Numbered from the stretch's first letter, positions 1 through 9,471 are shown. The stretch is 64,000 nt of DNA from Pseudoalteromonas sp. GCY (GCF_016695175.1 NZ_CP068023.1:174501-238500), one strand, 5' to 3'. A program made the numbers and translations. The notes: a model not told the origin generated them from the sequence alone.

Positions 1-2
1 AT

Positions 3-971
3 ATGCATTTTTTTGGTGTGTTCGACAGCATTGTGTCTTATTACTTGGTTTTGCTATTTGCCATTCCGCTATGCGTATCCACGATTAGTGCTTTGTATTT
101 GTATCGAGGCTGGTGGAAAAAGTTTTTTACGCTAAAGCTTAGCGGCGATACTCGCGCTAAGGTCGCAAGCTCACACAAATTAGCTGGAGTATGGAGTTTG
201 TGGTTAGCAGTGGTGATTGCAATAACCAGTATGTGGTACTTGTTTGAGTTTGTCAGAATGGACTTGGCTGATGGTAAAACTGCGTTTACTGATGTTGGTG
301 ATTTTGCTGTGAACCCCTTACCTGCATTGCAACCACAAGATAAGCCTCAGCTCTCTGTTGTGGCGCTTGCTGCAAAAGTCAGAGAAGCGAGACCAGATCT
401 GGAAATTAGAGCGATTAGATATTCCGGAGGGTATTTTTATGTTGAAGGCCAATCCAGTGACTTATTGGTTAGGGACAGAGCAAATAAGGTGTATGTGAAT
501 CCCTATACTGGGGAAGTCGTATATAGCCAAACTGCGTCTAGTCAGGGAATATATTGGCGTTTATCTGATACCGCGGATCCTTTGCATTTTGGTAATTTTG
601 CCGGCATATGGGTAAAAATATTGTGGTGCATCTTTGGGGTTGTACTTTCATTTTTGGTGCTTAGCGGTACCTATATGTATGTTAAACGCCAGCTCAAGCT
701 GCGCCGAAAAGAAGATCTACGAGGCGTGAAAGCTTCTTTGGTTTTTAGTTTAAGCCTTTTGGTATGTGTTGCTTACTACGCCTATCAAACGCTTATGAAC
801 TATGGAGTCGCAGGCCAGTTTCCTGTGCTACCAACAGGTTCGGTGCTGTTTTTATCGATTTGGACGTTAGTCACGTGCTTTATCATTGTTGTATGGGGAG
901 GCGCGTTACTTAACTTATGTCGCGAAGCAACGCTTATTAGTAAACCTAAAGTGTCGCACCACCATCTATAG
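3..971 (+). CDS. PepSY-associated transmembrane protein (probably 5'-truncated)
   Basis: Inner-membrane protein of the PepSY_TM type, a family often found beside siderophore uptake genes and thought to take part in periplasmic iron-siderophore reduction. Hydrophobic segments lie near residues 10-32, 60-82, 205-225, 243-262 and 280-305. Between them is a periplasmic PepSY-like stretch ending in VYVNPYTGEVVYSQ. The second helix is preceded by HKLAGVWSLWL, resembling the family's His-containing helix motif. The first codon sits 3 bases into the window and family members are usually longer at the N-terminus, so the true start is probably outside. The 3' end overlaps the convergent entA-like gene by 26 bp. 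The siderophore role is inferred from the neighbours. Confidence 0.75.
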   Translation: MHFFGVFDSIVSYYLVLLFAIPLCVSTISALYLYRGWWKKFFTLKLSGDTRAKVASSHKLAGVWSLWLAVVIAITSMWYLFEFVRMDLADGKTAFTDVGDFAVNPLPALQPQDKPQLSVVALAAKVREARPDLEIRAIRYSGGYFYVEGQSSDLLVRDRANKVYVNPYTGEVVYSQTASSQGIYWRLSDTADPLHFGNFAGIWVKILWCIFGVVLSFLVLSGTYMYVKRQLKLRRKEDLRGVKASLVFSLSLLVCVAYYAYQTLMNYGVAGQFPVLPTGSVLFLSIWTLVTCFIIVVWGGALLNLCREATLISKPKVSHHHL

Positions 972-1710
972 TGATCACTTGCATGGTGGTATGTGAGCTT
1001 AGGGATGAGGCATAAAATAGCACCGAGTGGGCGATTTCTTCAGGGGTTGCCAGTTTTTGCAATGGGATCCCAAGTTTATATTGGCTAGGAAACCCTTTGA
1101 TCACTTGCTCTGCACCTGAGCTATCTCGCCACATACCAGTTTGCATTGGCGTTAACGTAGAGCCTGGAGCAATCACATTAGCGCGTATGCCATATTCAGC
1201 CAATTCTAACCCTGCTGTAAGGGTTAATTGGGTTGAGGCTGATTTCGACGCGCAATAGGCTGCCATATTTTGGCGGGGCGTATGGCTCGCATTGGAGCTA
1301 ACCGTCACTATGCTGCCACTACGTTGCTGTTTGAAATGAGTTGCACAAGACTTCAGGAAAACAAATACGGCGCCAGCGTTAACATGCTGGCAGTGCTGCC
1401 ACTGCTCAAGTGATAATGTCTCTAGCGCGCCAAGTTCGAGTACGCCCGCAACATTAATTAAGCTATATGGAGCGAGGTCTTGCTGTACTAATGCTGCCAG
1501 CGTATGCTCCAATGTTGCGAGGTCTGCTAAATTACAGTGTATGGCTTTAAATAGCGGTTCTGTAGTTGCAAACTGCTTATCGAAACCCACGACACGAGCG
1601 CCTAGCTGCGCAAATTTCTTTGCGACACCGAGTCCTATGCCTTGTCCTGCACCAGTCACCCAAACAATTTTGTTGTGATACTCTTGCTGGAGGCTGTCAT
1701 CGAAGCACAT
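946..1710 (-). CDS. entA: 2,3-dihydro-2,3-dihydroxybenzoate dehydrogenase (EntA/VibA type)
   Basis: Short-chain dehydrogenase expected to oxidise 2,3-dihydro-2,3-dihydroxybenzoate to 2,3-dihydroxybenzoate (DHB) with NAD+, the last step of catechol formation. The N-terminal Rossmann motif is VTGAGQGIG, and the catalytic Ser, Tyr and Lys lie in VTVSSNASH and AAYCASKSA. The length (254 aa) is normal for EntA. The start has a clear GAGGA box 7 bases upstream and overlaps the end of the VibH-like gene by 14 bp, indicating translational coupling. It is the last gene of the entC-entE-entB-vibH-entA unit. Sequence alone cannot exclude another SDR substrate, but the operon makes EntA very likely. Confidence 0.9.
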   Translation of the reverse strand: MCFDDSLQQEYHNKIVWVTGAGQGIGLGVAKKFAQLGARVVGFDKQFATTEPLFKAIHCNLADLATLEHTLAALVQQDLAPYSLINVAGVLELGALETLSLEQWQHCQHVNAGAVFVFLKSCATHFKQQRSGSIVTVSSNASHTPRQNMAAYCASKSASTQLTLTAGLELAEYGIRANVIAPGSTLTPMQTGMWRDSSGAEQVIKGFPSQYKLGIPLQKLATPEEIAHSVLFYASSLSSHTTMQVITIDGGATL

Positions 1711-3004
1711 TGTTCATTTCCTCTATGACGGAGAGATAAGGCAAAGACGGTGTGTCCGACCAGACATTAGCAGCTTCCTGCATTGCTTCTGCAATAGATA
1801 CAACCAGCTCTGGGGAGTACCTTGCTGGATTGTAATCAATATCAAACTGCACGGGATCATCACCATTTAAATAAATTTGCAGCATAAAGTCGTCCGTCGT
1901 TCCAGCACTAAGAATATGGCTGCGACTTTTGACTTCGCCATAGCGTGGGTGGCTAGTAAAGGGCAAAATATTTACTGTCGGGCCGCTAACTTCAATCGCT
2001 TTACCTTGTTGTTTGCGGTCTCGTTTCAACTGTTCAACACGATAGCATTGCAATGGCTTCACGCGTTTTATCTGCCTATTGATGTACTTGGCCACATCTG
2101 CCAATCCTCCTGACGTTGGCAAAGTTAGCGGCAGTGGTAATACATTGCTTTGTACGGTGGGGCATGAAAATTCCACTGGGGCTTGGCGATTCATCATCAC
2201 CAATCCTAATGTCACTTTATGGCTGTTGCATTTAGCCGCTAACACTATGGCAACTACACTTAGCAGTATTTCACTGGGGGTGACTTGAACTAGATTTGCT
2301 GCCGATTGTAACGTTTGCCACTGAGTTCGAGCTAACGCGAAATGGTAGCGTTGATTTGGTTCGGTAATCGCAGCTTTGCTGTCACTAAAGCTTTGCGCCA
2401 CAGGGTATTCATCAAGCCATTCGTTCAGGGAGCTTGCGGCCTCAGATAGTTGTTTTTGATAGTGTTCACCACCATGCAGATCTAGCAGTTGTTGCTGTGA
2501 AGCAAAATAGCAATTTGGCAGAGGTTTCCCTGTGTTTAAAGCCTGATAACTGCGACTTAACGCTTGATGAAATAAACCAAAGCCAAAGCCATCAAGGACA
2601 ATGTGATGGGCAACAATAAAGCAATAATCTTGGCTAGGGGTACGCACCAATTTAAATCGCATCAAGCAACCATTGGTTAAGTCAAAAGCTTTGGCAAGCT
2701 CATGCGCCACCTGTTGTGGCATAAACTCAGCTAGAGAAGTAATATCATGATCAAGGTATTCGGTGATCAGCTGAGGCAGCGATTGTCCAACCACAATACT
2801 TGGAATAAAATCGTCATTATGGATAAAGTTACTGCGCAGCAAATCACTTTGCCCAAAGACATGGTGGAGTGCGACGGAAAATTGCTCGGCATCGATTTTA
2901 CCTTGAAATTCCAAGCACTCTGCGACGTTAAATAAGTTGCCTTGGCCACTAATCGTGTGCAGTAGCCACATCGCGTGTTGAGAAGCGGTTAATGGCAATG
3001 CCAT
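1697..3004 (-). CDS. vibH: stand-alone NRPS condensation enzyme, VibH-like
   Basis: A free-standing condensation domain of 435 aa, close to the size of VibH. The catalytic HHxxxDG motif is seen as HHIVLDGFG, with the two His at residues 133-134 and Asp138. A conserved NILPF stretch lies in the C-terminal half. VibH transfers DHB from the aryl carrier protein VibB to a free amine of norspermidine. By homology this enzyme should acylate a soluble polyamine or diamine rather than a carrier-bound amino acid. Its ATG overlaps the stop codon of the entB-like gene (TAATG). No amino-acid adenylation module is visible nearby, so the amine acceptor is unknown. Confidence 0.85.
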   Translation of the reverse strand: MALPLTASQHAMWLLHTISGQGNLFNVAECLEFQGKIDAEQFSVALHHVFGQSDLLRSNFIHNDDFIPSIVVGQSLPQLITEYLDHDITSLAEFMPQQVAHELAKAFDLTNGCLMRFKLVRTPSQDYCFIVAHHIVLDGFGFGLFHQALSRSYQALNTGKPLPNCYFASQQQLLDLHGGEHYQKQLSEAASSLNEWLDEYPVAQSFSDSKAAITEPNQRYHFALARTQWQTLQSAANLVQVTPSEILLSVVAIVLAAKCNSHKVTLGLVMMNRQAPVEFSCPTVQSNVLPLPLTLPTSGGLADVAKYINRQIKRVKPLQCYRVEQLKRDRKQQGKAIEVSGPTVNILPFTSHPRYGEVKSRSHILSAGTTDDFMLQIYLNGDDPVQFDIDYNPARYSPELVVSIAEAMQEAANVWSDTPSLPYLSVIEEMNNVLR

Positions 3005-3870
3005 TATTCTGCCATCCGAGATTCAATTAGCTCGACCCAGGCTGCGAGAGTAGGCATTTGTGCTAGCTCAATAAAGTTAGTTTCAATACCTTGTTGTTGC
3101 CATAATGAAATCAAGTTCATCACTTGCACTGAATCTAGACCGTAATCAATCAAGCTTTCATGTTCATCAAACTCATCTGGCTCACAGTCGATCAAAGGCA
3201 AAATGAATGCTTTAAGTCCCGCGAGCGTAGTCAGGTCAATACTTGGTTCGCCAACCACTTCTGCTGTCGTGATCACTTTTCCTGCTCGTTGACCTATGAT
3301 GTGTAGTGCCATCATATGCTCGTCTTTGGTGAAGTCTGCAATTGCATCAGCGACAACGAAAGGCTGTATGTCACGCATAAATGCATCAATAGCTGTGGTC
3401 ATCACGCCAATATGGCCGTAAATACCGACAATCAAAAGTTGGTCTCGTTGCTGTGCTTTTAGCTGCGCTTCGAAATCACATTTTTGAAAAGCGCTATATC
3501 GCCACTTTGTCAGGACAATATCCTGTTCGGTTGGCGCTAATGCGTCAACTATGGGCTGTTGACTCGGATCTTGTAGTCCAGCTCCCCACATGTCTAGCAG
3601 TAACCCTCGTTCATTGCGACCTTGTTTGATCGGCTGGGCGGTATAATAGACCGGAATATCATGTTGGTAACAATACGCTTTAATTCGCTGAATGTGTTCT
3701 ATCATGGTTTGTACTAGCGGATTATCTGCACCATAAAAAGAGACGAAGTAATGTTGCACATCATGGATAAGTAACGCAGCGCGTTGCGAGTCAAGTTGCC
3801 AATCCACTCGATTTGGCGCAAGTTCAGCAGCGCGAGGTAAAGAATAGTGATTTAATTTAGGTATAGTCAT
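3004..3870 (-). CDS. entB: isochorismatase with C-terminal aryl carrier domain (EntB/VibB)
   Basis: Bifunctional protein. Residues 1 to about 205 form an isochorismatase domain (LLIHDVQHYFV, and GIYGHIGVM, equivalent to the EntB YAHIG region) that converts isochorismate to 2,3-dihydro-2,3-dihydroxybenzoate. Residues about 215-288 form an aryl carrier protein, with the phosphopantetheine attachment Ser247 in the DYGLDSVQ motif. The length of 288 aa matches EntB/VibB. It would receive DHB from the EntE-like ligase and present it to the VibH-like condensation enzyme encoded immediately downstream. It lies 9 bp after entE and abuts vibH, so it is clearly part of the operon. Confidence 0.93.
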   Translation of the reverse strand: MTIPKLNHYSLPRAAELAPNRVDWQLDSQRAALLIHDVQHYFVSFYGADNPLVQTMIEHIQRIKAYCYQHDIPVYYTAQPIKQGRNERGLLLDMWGAGLQDPSQQPIVDALAPTEQDIVLTKWRYSAFQKCDFEAQLKAQQRDQLLIVGIYGHIGVMTTAIDAFMRDIQPFVVADAIADFTKDEHMMALHIIGQRAGKVITTAEVVGEPSIDLTTLAGLKAFILPLIDCEPDEFDEHESLIDYGLDSVQVMNLISLWQQQGIETNFIELAQMPTLAAWVELIESRMAE

Positions 3871-3879
3871 TTTACTTCT

Positions 3880-5496
3880 CTAAAGTTGAATGGATTTTTG
3901 CAGTGCTTCAGTTTCGCTACGGAGCTGTTTTTTATCGACTTTACCCACGGGAGTCAGTGGTAAGTTATCTATAAACTTAAACTTATCCGGTACCTTGTAA
4001 TCTGCAATTCCCTGTTCACGTAAGTATTTGCGAATGGCTAATGGTTTAAGCGGTATACCGGTCAGGAAAGCGAAACTTTTTTCTCCCAAGGTTGGGTCTG
4101 GCATTGCAACAATGGCGGCTTGTTGAATATTTGGGTGGCTGAGTAAAAGGTTTTCAACTTCTTCCGCTGCTATTTTTTCCCCGCCTCGGTTGATTTGATC
4201 TTTGACGCGACCTGTAACGATTAAATGTCCTGATGGCAGACGCTTTACCAAATCTCCAGAACTATAAAACCCCTGCTCATCAAATGCAGTTTGGTTGTGC
4301 TCTGGCGAGCGATAATACCCTCGAATCGTATAGGGTCCTCGTGTCAACAATCGCCCCACTTCGCCATCGGGCACGGGGTTGCCGTGCTCATCCACGACTC
4401 TGATTTCATCATCTTCACTAATTGGACATCCTTGAGTATTGAGAATGTGCCATAGGTCATCATTGTAACGTGTGTAGTTAACTAGCCCCTCAGCCATGCC
4501 AAAAACTTGTTGCAACTGGCAGCCAAGAACAGGCTTGACTTGTTGTGCAATCGTTAAACTTAATTTGGCGCCACCCACTTGAATGACATCAAGGCTGTCT
4601 AGGCGGTATTGGCTTTTGGGGGCATGTTGTAACCATAGCTGCAAAGCTGGAGGAACCAACGCTGTGTGTGTTACTTGATATTTTTCAATCAAACTAAAGC
4701 AGCTGCTTGGGCTTGGGTCTGGGGCTAAGACAACGGTGCCGCCGGCAGCAAAAAAACCCAAGGCTCCCGGAGAGCTAAGTGGAAAGTTATGTGGGGCAGG
4801 TAGAGCACAAAGATAAACATGTTGCTCCGTCAATTCACAAATGTCTTTACTTGCCACCACGGAATATAAGTAGTCATTGTGAGTTCTTGGGATCAACTTT
4901 GGCGTGCCAGTACTTCCACCTGATAGCTGGAAAAATGCTACCTGAGTCGGGTCTAAGTCTGGCGCAGAAAATGGTCGCGGTTGCAAGTAAGCTTGTTTAA
5001 GCTGGCTATTACCTTTTGGGTGATCTATCAGTGTTGCCCGTATGCTAGGGTAGTCTTTTTGTAACGATAATATGAACTGCTCATCTCGGTACAATTCATG
5101 CGCTGAAGAAACGATTAACACCTTAGGTGCTAGCTGTTCACAGTAACTTCTAATTTCAGTCTGTTTATGGCTGAATAGTGCGCACACTGGGGCTGCGCCA
5201 AGCTTGAGAAGTGCGAATAAGCTGATATAAAATTCGACTTGATTAGCCAACTGGATAAGCGCAGTGTCTCCTTGTTGAACCCCTTGCGCTGAGAGATAAG
5301 CAGCTAAGTGATTGCTATATTGATCAAGCTCCAAATAAGTTAAGCTCCGATGTTCATCAATGACAGCAGGCTTGTTTGCATGCTGTATTAATTGTTCGCT
5401 AATTACACAAGTTAGCGGTAGGTCTTGCCAATAACCCTTTTCGCGGTAGCGCTCGGCTAATTCAGCTGGCCAAGGAGTAAAATCAATTTGCTTCAT
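3880..5496 (-). CDS. entE: 2,3-dihydroxybenzoate-AMP ligase (EntE/VibE)
   Basis: Adenylate-forming enzyme that activates DHB with ATP and loads it on the carrier domain of EntB. The P-loop-like core motif is QLSGGSTGTPKLIPRTH, the acceptor motif is YSSGDLVKR and the C-terminal catalytic Lys region is PVGKVDKKQLR. The length of 538 aa is typical. Its start overlaps the end of the entC-like gene by 14 bp, indicating coupling. The alternative of a salicylate ligase cannot be excluded from sequence, but the presence of entA and entB in the same unit points to DHB. Confidence 0.93.
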   Translation of the reverse strand: MKQIDFTPWPAELAERYREKGYWQDLPLTCVISEQLIQHANKPAVIDEHRSLTYLELDQYSNHLAAYLSAQGVQQGDTALIQLANQVEFYISLFALLKLGAAPVCALFSHKQTEIRSYCEQLAPKVLIVSSAHELYRDEQFILSLQKDYPSIRATLIDHPKGNSQLKQAYLQPRPFSAPDLDPTQVAFFQLSGGSTGTPKLIPRTHNDYLYSVVASKDICELTEQHVYLCALPAPHNFPLSSPGALGFFAAGGTVVLAPDPSPSSCFSLIEKYQVTHTALVPPALQLWLQHAPKSQYRLDSLDVIQVGGAKLSLTIAQQVKPVLGCQLQQVFGMAEGLVNYTRYNDDLWHILNTQGCPISEDDEIRVVDEHGNPVPDGEVGRLLTRGPYTIRGYYRSPEHNQTAFDEQGFYSSGDLVKRLPSGHLIVTGRVKDQINRGGEKIAAEEVENLLLSHPNIQQAAIVAMPDPTLGEKSFAFLTGIPLKPLAIRKYLREQGIADYKVPDKFKFIDNLPLTPVGKVDKKQLRSETEALQKSIQL

Positions 5497-6697
5497 GGAA
5501 TGTATTTCTCATTGCGTAATATGCTTGCTTTGTTTCGAGTGCGTTTAGCATGGTATTGAGTTTGGCTTCTGTTTCTAGCCATTCAGAGCGCGGGTTTGAT
5601 GCTGCGACAATACCCGCTCCAGCAAATAACTTTGCGGTCTTATCGCGTAATTCTGCGCAGCGGATCACCACTACCCATTCGCCATTGCCGTGCTTATCAA
5701 ACCAGCCAATGATCCCCGAAAACAAGCCTCTGCTTTGCTGTTCTAGCTCTGCTATTTTGGGATAAGCATCAGCAGTTGGCTTACCACAGAGTGCGGGTGT
5801 TGGATGCAATTGGTTTGCAATTGCTAAGCTATGGGTTGCTGATTCTTTTAAGACACCTGAAATGACTGTAGATAAATGCCACATAGTGGCTGTGCTCAAC
5901 AGCTCAGGTTGAGCTGGAATATGTAGTGCACGGCAAAGTGGCGTCAATACTTGCTGAATGTCTTCAATGACAACGGCATGCTCATATCTATCTTTTTTAG
6001 AGGCAAATAATACACTGCGGCGGTGCGCTTCTTCCTTTGGACAAGTATCCCTTGGAATTGAACCTGCCAGCGGGTTAGTGGTTAATTTCTCAGCTTGCTT
6101 GCGCAGTAATAGCTCGGGGCTGACACCCATGAGAATTGCGTTGTCGGTTGTAGGGAATGAAAAGTGGTAGCCAGATTGACTTTGTTGTAGCAAATTACGC
6201 AGCACGACTTGGGAATTAATTGGCTCTGCAAAGCGCAGTTGAGTCTGTTTACTCAAAACAATTTTATTTAGTAGCCCGGTATCAAATAGCTGTTTGGCTT
6301 GAGAAACTGCGTTTTCAAATTGAGCCTGAGGCTGTAAATCGGTAATTTCTAATAGCGAGTTTGGTACGCCTTGGCATGACGCTAACTCAGCGTCAAACCA
6401 AGCACTGAACGCCGCTTTTTCCCAACGAGAAACTTGCTCTGGAATAATAATTTGCGCGTGCTCTGTTTTGCAAAATGGCAAAGCGGCAAAGGCGATAGTG
6501 TTGTCTGGCTCATTATGCATGTGAGAGTCAATTGCAGCGACTAAATCCTTTGTATCACCAATAGGTAAAGTGACGCGTTTCTTGATCCCTTGACTAACTA
6601 AGCAATGCGTACCCGTTGTAAACAGGCAGTTGTTCTCCGGGTTAAATTGCGTGGCTTTTGCATATTGTTCGAGTTGAATAACTTGGCTAAAGTCCAT
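5483..6697 (-). CDS. entC: isochorismate synthase (EntC/VibC)
   Basis: Chorismate-binding enzyme that isomerises chorismate to isochorismate, the committed step to DHB. Conserved segments include NPLAGSIPRD near the middle, LHPTPALCGKPT, and the C-terminal FAGAGIVAASNP characteristic of the isochorismate/anthranilate synthase fold. I place the start at the ATG at 6697 because AAGGTG lies 5 bases upstream. A GTG two codons earlier overlaps that ribosome-binding site. It heads the entC-entE-entB-vibH-entA unit. I could not recognise a convincing Fur box in the 79 bp upstream. Confidence 0.92.
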   Translation of the reverse strand: MDFSQVIQLEQYAKATQFNPENNCLFTTGTHCLVSQGIKKRVTLPIGDTKDLVAAIDSHMHNEPDNTIAFAALPFCKTEHAQIIIPEQVSRWEKAAFSAWFDAELASCQGVPNSLLEITDLQPQAQFENAVSQAKQLFDTGLLNKIVLSKQTQLRFAEPINSQVVLRNLLQQSQSGYHFSFPTTDNAILMGVSPELLLRKQAEKLTTNPLAGSIPRDTCPKEEAHRRSVLFASKKDRYEHAVVIEDIQQVLTPLCRALHIPAQPELLSTATMWHLSTVISGVLKESATHSLAIANQLHPTPALCGKPTADAYPKIAELEQQSRGLFSGIIGWFDKHGNGEWVVVIRCAELRDKTAKLFAGAGIVAASNPRSEWLETEAKLNTMLNALETKQAYYAMRNTFHEAN

Positions 6698-6776
6698 AAG
6701 CACACCTTGCTGATATCACAGCAGTGAAAACGAATTAATTGAAATCAAGACGAAGGTAAACAATAAAGATTTAGAT

Positions 6777-7532
6777 TTATATCGAGTTTGTTAAAACAGC
6801 CCTGCGCAAAGTTCGTTGTTGTTGATGGGCGTCAAAGTGATGAGGGTGCTTTGGACAGTCGCGACAAAGCTTGCCATCGCTTGTTTTGTGTAACAGGCAG
6901 CATGACTCCCTCAGTTGATAGGGGCCACGCTCGTCACAGAGTTGCAGCTTTGGGGTATAAAAAGGGTTTACATGTTCCCCAATCTTCACTGCCTGAGATA
7001 AAGTGTGATAGTCATCGTTTACCTTAGGGCGTTCGCCGACATAATGAATGATGGTTGGAAAAAACTGCCTCAAGCGAAAAGCGCAATTACTCGATAAAAC
7101 GTGCTCAGCAATCCCAAATTGCTGATTCAAAAAGGCATGTAAGGGAGCTAAATGCGCGTCAATAAACTCGGCATAGTGAGTAGCCGTATCGTGATACTCC
7201 ACTGCTCTCCCTTGATTGGGCAGCTGTAGTTGCCAGCTCTCCATGTCGATCACGACTTTATCTAAAGCCAATGGGAGTACACGGCCCAACACACTGTGTG
7301 TAAATAAAATAGCGGGCATGATACGTAGTATGTAGTGCATGTGCCAAACTGAGGCCTGCGCCTTTTTATTCGTCACTCCCTTTGTTGAACTAAAGCGAGA
7401 GATCGCGTCACTTAAGGAGGTTATATTTTTGATTTGTTGAGCAAAAGAGGGTTTATCACCAGAAATAAGTGCAACACCTCTAGCATAGTTATCAAGCGGT
7501 GGTGACAGATAAGGTTTAAGAATTGGCAACAT
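6777..7532 (-). CDS. siderophore ferric-iron reductase, FhuF-like
   Basis: A protein of about 251 aa whose C-terminus carries C-C-x10-C-x2-C (SCC, ten residues, then CRDC), the motif that binds a [2Fe-2S] cluster in FhuF-type ferric-siderophore reductases. The rest is weakly conserved, as is usual for this family. It would release iron from the imported siderophore in the cytoplasm by reducing Fe(III). It is on the same strand as entC, 79 bp upstream, and diverges from the exporter gene, so it may share a promoter region with both. The start is uncertain: an ATG at 7532 or a TTG two codons earlier, neither with a good ribosome-binding site. Confidence 0.78.
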   Translation of the reverse strand: MLPILKPYLSPPLDNYARGVALISGDKPSFAQQIKNITSLSDAISRFSSTKGVTNKKAQASVWHMHYILRIMPAILFTHSVLGRVLPLALDKVVIDMESWQLQLPNQGRAVEYHDTATHYAEFIDAHLAPLHAFLNQQFGIAEHVLSSNCAFRLRQFFPTIIHYVGERPKVNDDYHTLSQAVKIGEHVNPFYTPKLQLCDERGPYQLRESCCLLHKTSDGKLCRDCPKHPHHFDAHQQQRTLRRAVLTNSI

Positions 7533-7631
7533 AGTCAAGGTTGTTGAGTTTTTAATATAAGACGCGATCCAAGTGAATTTTTTTAGTTCAAAGTCGTCCT
7601 GTAAGGGATTTGATCATCCTTGGGAGAAATC

Positions 7632-9266
7632 GTGTTAGTTTTTCTGATAAAAAAGACTTGGCAACGCTTTGTGGCCACTGCGCTGAGCAGCGTTGTATTC
7701 GGCATTATTAGTGTTTCACTGGTGGCACTTATTAACGAAATAATAAATGCTAAAGGCGAGCGTCAGACAGAGTTCTTTTGGGTTTTTGCGGCGCTGGCAA
7801 TATCAGGGGTCGTGGTACAGCTAATTTCTAAATTAGTTGCTGAACAGTTGAGTGAGCATAGCCAAGCCGAGTTAAGAAAACTGGTTGCTGATAAAACGAT
7901 AGAAGCAAAAATTAGTCACATAGAGTTACAGGGAGACGCGAAGATCAAATCTTGCTTAACAGAGCATAGTTTAAAGGTGGCAGGGTTTTTCATGAGTATG
8001 CCGGGTATATTGACGAATGCCATGATAGTACTTGGTGCTTTCGTATATATGGCTTGGTTAGACTGGTTAATATTTCTTTTTGCATTACTGACCTTGGTTT
8101 TAGGTTCGGTGAGCTATAGTTTTGCAAACAATGTTGCTTTTAAAAAAATAGCGAACGCTGCTGCGATGCAAGATGGCCTTTTTCAACAATTTGATGCGAT
8201 CACTGACGGCATCAAAGAGCTTAAACTAAATCGCAGTAAGCGAGCGTTCTTCAAGTTAGAGGTACTGCATCCCGCTATAGACGCCTTAAGAAAAGAACGT
8301 ATTGAGGGCGTTTCTATTCTGCATATGGCCTCCTCTTGGGGTGGCTTTTTGATTTTTACCTTCATTGGTGGGGCGTTATATTTTTTATCTCAGCAAACTG
8401 GTGAAGAGAGTCAGCGCATTATGTCTGGCTTTGCACTGTTATTTCTCTATATGCTAACGCCATTAGAAACCTTACTGGCAAATATACCCAGAGCTTTCGC
8501 CGCGCAAGCCTCAGCGAATACCATCAAAACATTAACCGATGAGTTGATGAGTGATGATGGAAATAGTGTGCAAGTTTTTAAGCAGTTTAACAGTATCCAA
8601 TTACACGCACTGTGTCACCGTTACTATCACGAGCAAAGCGACGATATATTTTCACTGAAACCAATAGATCTTGAGTTTAAGCAAGGCGAACTCATTTATC
8701 TTGTTGGTGGCAATGGTAGTGGCAAAACAACCTTCGCTAAAGTGCTGTGCGGTTTGTATGAAGCAGACGAAGGAGAGATCGTAGTAGATAACCAGCCGAT
8801 TAGCGGCGCTGGATTAGATGCTTATCGCCAGCTTTTTAGTACGGTGTTTGGTGATTATTACTTATTCGATCGTTTGTTAAATGTGCCTTGCGATCAGCTG
8901 GAGCGAAAAGGGAATGAGCTAATTCGCAAGCTTAATTTACACCATAAAGTGAGTATTGAATCGGGCCGCTTCACAACACAACGTCTATCACAAGGCCAGC
9001 GAAAGCGTCTTGCATTAGTTGTTGCCTACCTTGAAGATAGGCCATTTTATCTCTTTGATGAGTGGGCAGCGGACCAAGACCCGGTCTTTAAAGATGTATT
9101 TTATCGAGAGCTTCTGCCTGAATTAAGAAACAAAGGAAAAACGATTTTGGTGATCACCCATGATGATAAATACTTCTCATTGGCTGACAGGTTATTAAAA
9201 ATGGAAAATGGCTGCCTAACCGAAGTCACCCAACTCCCAGTAACTCAAACTCATGTATTAGCCTAA
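7632..9266 (+). CDS. cyclic-peptide/siderophore export ABC transporter, PvdE/SyrD type
   Basis: Fused membrane and ATPase subunit of the family that includes PvdE and SyrD. The N-terminal half has about six helices. The C-terminal half has Walker A GGNGSGKTT, signature RLSQGQRKRLAL and Walker B PFYLFDEWAADQDP, all typical of this family. It probably exports the catechol siderophore or a precursor across the inner membrane, an inference from its position next to the ent genes. I prefer the GTG at 7632, which has GGGAGA 5 bases upstream, over the TTG four codons earlier that overlaps this box. It diverges from the FhuF-like gene. Confidence 0.88.
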   Translation: MLVFLIKKTWQRFVATALSSVVFGIISVSLVALINEIINAKGERQTEFFWVFAALAISGVVVQLISKLVAEQLSEHSQAELRKLVADKTIEAKISHIELQGDAKIKSCLTEHSLKVAGFFMSMPGILTNAMIVLGAFVYMAWLDWLIFLFALLTLVLGSVSYSFANNVAFKKIANAAAMQDGLFQQFDAITDGIKELKLNRSKRAFFKLEVLHPAIDALRKERIEGVSILHMASSWGGFLIFTFIGGALYFLSQQTGEESQRIMSGFALLFLYMLTPLETLLANIPRAFAAQASANTIKTLTDELMSDDGNSVQVFKQFNSIQLHALCHRYYHEQSDDIFSLKPIDLEFKQGELIYLVGGNGSGKTTFAKVLCGLYEADEGEIVVDNQPISGAGLDAYRQLFSTVFGDYYLFDRLLNVPCDQLERKGNELIRKLNLHHKVSIESGRFTTQRLSQGQRKRLALVVAYLEDRPFYLFDEWAADQDPVFKDVFYRELLPELRNKGKTILVITHDDKYFSLADRLLKMENGCLTEVTQLPVTQTHVLA

Positions 9267-9294
9267 TTAGATTTCTTTATACACGAAACATCAA

Positions 9295-9322
9295 CCTAGC
9301 CGCAGTGAGTAACGCGGCTAGG
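9295..9322. terminator. stem-loop after exporter gene
   Basis: Perfect 9-bp inverted repeat CCTAGCCGC / GCGGCTAGG with a 10-base loop, 28 bp after the exporter stop codon. No T-tract follows, so it may be a transcript-end stabiliser or a weak terminator rather than a canonical intrinsic one. The remaining roughly 150 bp up to the next gene contain no ORF I can support. Confidence 0.45.
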
Positions 9323-9471
9323 CGTAGCCCTTCATTAAGATTTCATCAAACCTCTCACATTAATGGCTGGCTCAGGTCGCCGTAAGGAAAAACCACCGTT
9401 AGAGAACAGGTTACTATTCCGAGCTCAGGCGAGATCAGTTACCCTGTAAATAATATCAAGCAAACTCGGTC

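Noticed and set aside
6698..6776. Fur box upstream of entC
   Set aside because: Expected for a siderophore operon, but no sequence here or in the 7533-7631 divergent region matches the 19-bp consensus well enough to report.
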